Positions 62,536 to 64,000 of a stretch of 64,000 bases of DNA are shown here, in pieces. Numbering within the stretch: position 1 is the stretch's first letter; the number at the start of each line of letters is the position of its first letter. Source of the DNA: JBBQSN01 sp963825505 (GTDB taxonomy: Bacteria > Actinomycetota > Actinomycetes > Actinomycetales > CAWJMD01); assembly GCA_963825505.1 (NCBI GenBank), contig CAWGTL010000018.1, forward strand, positions 124,001 through 188,000, written 5' to 3'. The notes under the pieces were generated by a model. The model was not told the origin of the DNA. It did not search any database and was given only the letters and a program-made list of their open reading frames with translations. Made by a program: the position numbers and the translations under genes.

Positions 62536-63694
62536 GGCCCATCGCGATCGCTGATCGGACCGAGCTCGAGGTCGGCCTCGACCTCACGCGCAGGTGTCCG
62601 ATCAGGCCAGGAGCTGGTGCGACTCGTGCCTCTCCGGGTCGGAGGAGCGGTCGGAGGGGCGATCCTCGAGCCCGAGGTGATGGACCGGTTCGACCTGATC
62701 GGCTTCGCCGGCTGCTCGGCGTCGACGCGTTCGGGCACTGCGTCGTCGGCGGCAGCGAGTGCGCCGACCGGATCACCGCCCGGTACCTGATCGACCTGGA
62801 GCTGCCGGGCGAGGGCACCGTGTGCGAGCCGGACCTGCAGCCGCTGCCCCCGCCACGGCGCAGGAGTGAACGGCGGCTGATCCTCACGGGCCAGCCGGCC
62901 GGGCGCGCGAGCCCGGCCGGCAGGCGTGTGCGCCGGTCCCCACGGGCGGCGGCGACCTGCGGCCGGGTGAGGAACAGCGCGTCGTCCAGGTCGCTCCCGC
63001 GCAGGTCGGCGTCGCGCAGGTCGGCACCCAGCAGGTCCGCCGTGCGCAGGTCGGCCTCGCGCAGGTCGGCGGCCACCAGCAGGGCGCCCCGCAGGTCGGC
63101 CGCCCGCAGGTCGGCCCCACGCAGGCGCGCCCCGACGAGGTCCTCGCCCGCGCGGTCCGGACGCCCCTCGGGTCGGGCGGCGGCGCGCACCTGGCGGCTG
63201 CACTCGCGCAGCAGCGGCCCCACCTCGCTGCGGACGTCCGACAGGTCCAGCGACACCAGCTCGCTCGCGGGCGCGCCTGTCAAGGCCACAACCCTGACAA
63301 GGGCTGTATCAACCCCTGGGACTTGACTAGTTCGCTGCTGTGCCTCGCGCAGGTGGGTGAGCATCTCGTGCAGGCGGTGCATCACCGGGAGCGTGGCGAA
63401 CATCGCCGCCGCCGAGGAGGGGTCGTCCCGCCACGACACCCCGGCGAAGGTGACCTGGGAGACCTGCTGACCCGCACCGAAGCAGTCGTAGACGGTGCAT
63501 CCGCTCCACCCTCGCTCGTCCAGGCTGTCGTGGATCCCGCACCGGTCGTCGGCCAGCAGGTTCCGGCACGGCCGGCCCGCCGGCTTGGTGCGCGCGAAGT
63601 CGGCCGACCGGGTGAACGGGAGCGCGACGCAGCAGAGCGCGAAGCAGCGGGAGCAGTCGGGCTCCAGGTCGGGCGCGCGGGTGAGGTGGGTCAG
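62366..63694 (-). CDS. Pentapeptide-repeat protein, apparently degraded at both ends
   Basis: The recognisable protein runs from about 63694 to 62884. The Cys-rich N-terminal region (LEPDCSRCFALCCVALPF, CRNLLADDRCG, CTVYDCFGAG) is followed by A(D/N)LxX pentapeptide repeats (LRGADLRAADLRGALL, LREADLRTADLLGADL). No ATG, GTG or TTG is available near the conserved start: the first usable codon is CTG 63694, which overlaps the VOC stop as CTGA, where this genome would show GTGA. After the LARPAGW end the frame runs on through pseudogene DNA to 62366, overlapping the hydrolase gene antisense. Possibly a pseudogene from a GTG-to-CTG change plus 3' rearrangement. Confidence 0.6.
   Translation of the reverse strand: MTHLTRAPDLEPDCSRCFALCCVALPFTRSADFARTKPAGRPCRNLLADDRCGIHDSLDERGWSGCTVYDCFGAGQQVSQVTFAGVSWRDDPSSAAAMFATLPVMHRLHEMLTHLREAQQRTSQVPGVDTALVRVVALTGAPASELVSLDLSDVRSEVGPLLRECSRQVRAAARPEGRPDRAGEDLVGARLRGADLRAADLRGALLVAADLREADLRTADLLGADLRDADLRGSDLDDALFLTRPQVAAARGDRRTRLPAGLARPAGWPVRISRRSLLRRGGGSGCRSGSHTVPSPGSSRSIRYRAVIRSAHSLPPTTQCPNASTPSSRRSRSGRTGPSPRARGSPLRPLLRPGEARVAPAPGLIGHLRVRSRPTSSSVRSAIAMGLRWWCGPPPRRSPRRARAVGSPAASGRSRGRRTRRPPWPRARARRRRRPMRAPGRG
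62600..62880 (+). pseudogene. Remnant of a TAP-like alpha/beta hydrolase with internal deletion
   Basis: A short N-terminal-half fragment, ILEPEVMDRFDLIGFAG (frame of 62662), matches the strand preceding the DPRG motif of tripeptidyl-aminopeptidase-like hydrolases. Immediately after, in another frame, comes the family's C-terminal cap: GSECADRITARYLIDLELPG then EGTVCEPDLQPLP. The nucleophile, the middle about 300 residues and the catalytic His are missing, so it is inactive. It abuts the end of the pentapeptide gene, whose 3' end may have been affected by the same deletion. Confidence 0.7.
62985..63125. repeat. 15-bp tandem repeats encoding pentapeptides
   Basis: About nine imperfect copies of a GCGCAGGTCGGC-type unit, the DNA form of the (A/D)LR(E/T)AD repeat in the pentapeptide gene. 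Copy number may vary between strains. Confidence 0.6.
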
Positions 63695-64000
63695 GGCGTC
63701 GCCGCCCTCTCGACGTCTCCGCGCAGGATGCAGAACTCGTTGCCCTCGGGGTCGGCGAGCACCACCCAGCCGCGGCCGTCGGGCGTCCGGGCGTCCTGGA
63801 CCTCGGTGGCACCGTGGGCGAGCAGGCGCGCCAGCTCCTCGTCGCGGGTGCCGTCGTCCGGCACCAGGTCGAAGTGGATCCGGTTCTTGCCGGCCTTGGC
63901 CTCGGGCACCTCGATGAACAGCACGCGGTGCGAGCCGTCGGCGGAGAAGATCATGCACTCGTCGTGGCCGGGCAGGTTCGGGTCGTCGGGGTCCTCGGCG
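63691..64000 (-). CDS. VOC-family protein, 5' end beyond the window
   Basis: The frame is open to the window edge and reads through an internal ATG at 63954. KNRIHFDLVPDDGTRDEELA and the C-terminal VLADPEGNEFCILRGDVE mark a glyoxalase-like VOC protein. It precedes, and overlaps by four bases at CTGA, the pentapeptide gene on the same strand. Only the C-terminal 103 codons are visible. Confidence 0.8.
   Translation of the reverse strand, partial: AEDPDDPNLPGHDECMIFSADGSHRVLFIEVPEAKAGKNRIHFDLVPDDGTRDEELARLLAHGATEVQDARTPDGRGWVVLADPEGNEFCILRGDVERAATP

Noticed and set aside
62980..63125. CRISPR-like repeats
   Set aside because: The 15-bp periodicity is coding for pentapeptide repeats, with no unique spacers.

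Overview
The window is very GC-rich DNA with many GTG starts, four-base gene overlaps (GTGA/ATGA) and dense gene packing. Gene order from the CDP-alcohol phosphatidyltransferase through gcvH, a GarA-like FHA protein, two MerR regulators and gcvP matches the Mycobacterium Rv1822-Rv1832 block. The divergent FAD oxidase/TetR/glpD group resembles Rv2249c-Rv2251. Together with a DUF222-HNH protein, GAF-ANTAR proteins and F420/PPOX-type enzymes, this points to an actinobacterium, most likely Nocardioides or a close relative in the Propionibacteriales. That assignment is inferred from sequence features and synteny, not from a database search.

Layout. 1-775: 5' part of an IS481-like element. 977-3838: thiol/sulfur redox operon (ArsR-rhodanese regulator, CPVC membrane protein, DsbA-like thioredoxin, CcdA-like protein). 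4111-6168: an anti-sigma-type ATPase divergent from two overlapping GAF-ANTAR genes, the first frameshifted. 6230-11000: small accessory enzymes, two P-loop kinases and an MFS exporter. 11012-14958: glycerol-3-phosphate/ether-lipid-type oxidoreductases around a TetR. 15050-25306: lipoprotein beta-propeller, then the conserved envelope/glycine-cleavage block ending in a glycine-riboswitch-controlled gcvP. 25307-25785: non-coding, repeat-built segment. 25786-31453: rskA-sigK and sbcCD. 31591-42952: central metabolism (pyruvate carboxylase), two GCS2-type ligases, Sua5/YciO, PPOX and VOC proteins. 43028-44416: HNH/DUF222 protein. 44650-49049: three genes tied to transcription stress (DUF429-RelA/SpoT fusion, TraR/DksA-like zinc finger, HelR-like RNA polymerase ATPase whose promoter carries a rifamycin-associated-element-like palindrome). 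49316-55523: cNMP-domain protein, serine hydrolase/DUF4386/quinone-oxidoreductase operon facing a TetR with twin operators. 55540-64000: patatin, VOC/UvrA-like pair, ArsR-hydrolase pair, an internally deleted hydrolase pseudogene and a degraded pentapeptide-repeat gene.

Most single-gene units appear leaderless: a TANNNT-type -10 box lies 6-7 nt before the start codon. This spacing was used to choose several starts. No tRNA, rRNA or CRISPR array was seen. The most notable items are the alarmone-synthetase fusion with its DksA-like and HelR neighbours, the RAE-like promoter, a structured inverted-repeat element after gcvP, a pair of interlocked divergent leaderless promoters, and two G5-run frameshifts that may be sequencing errors or real.
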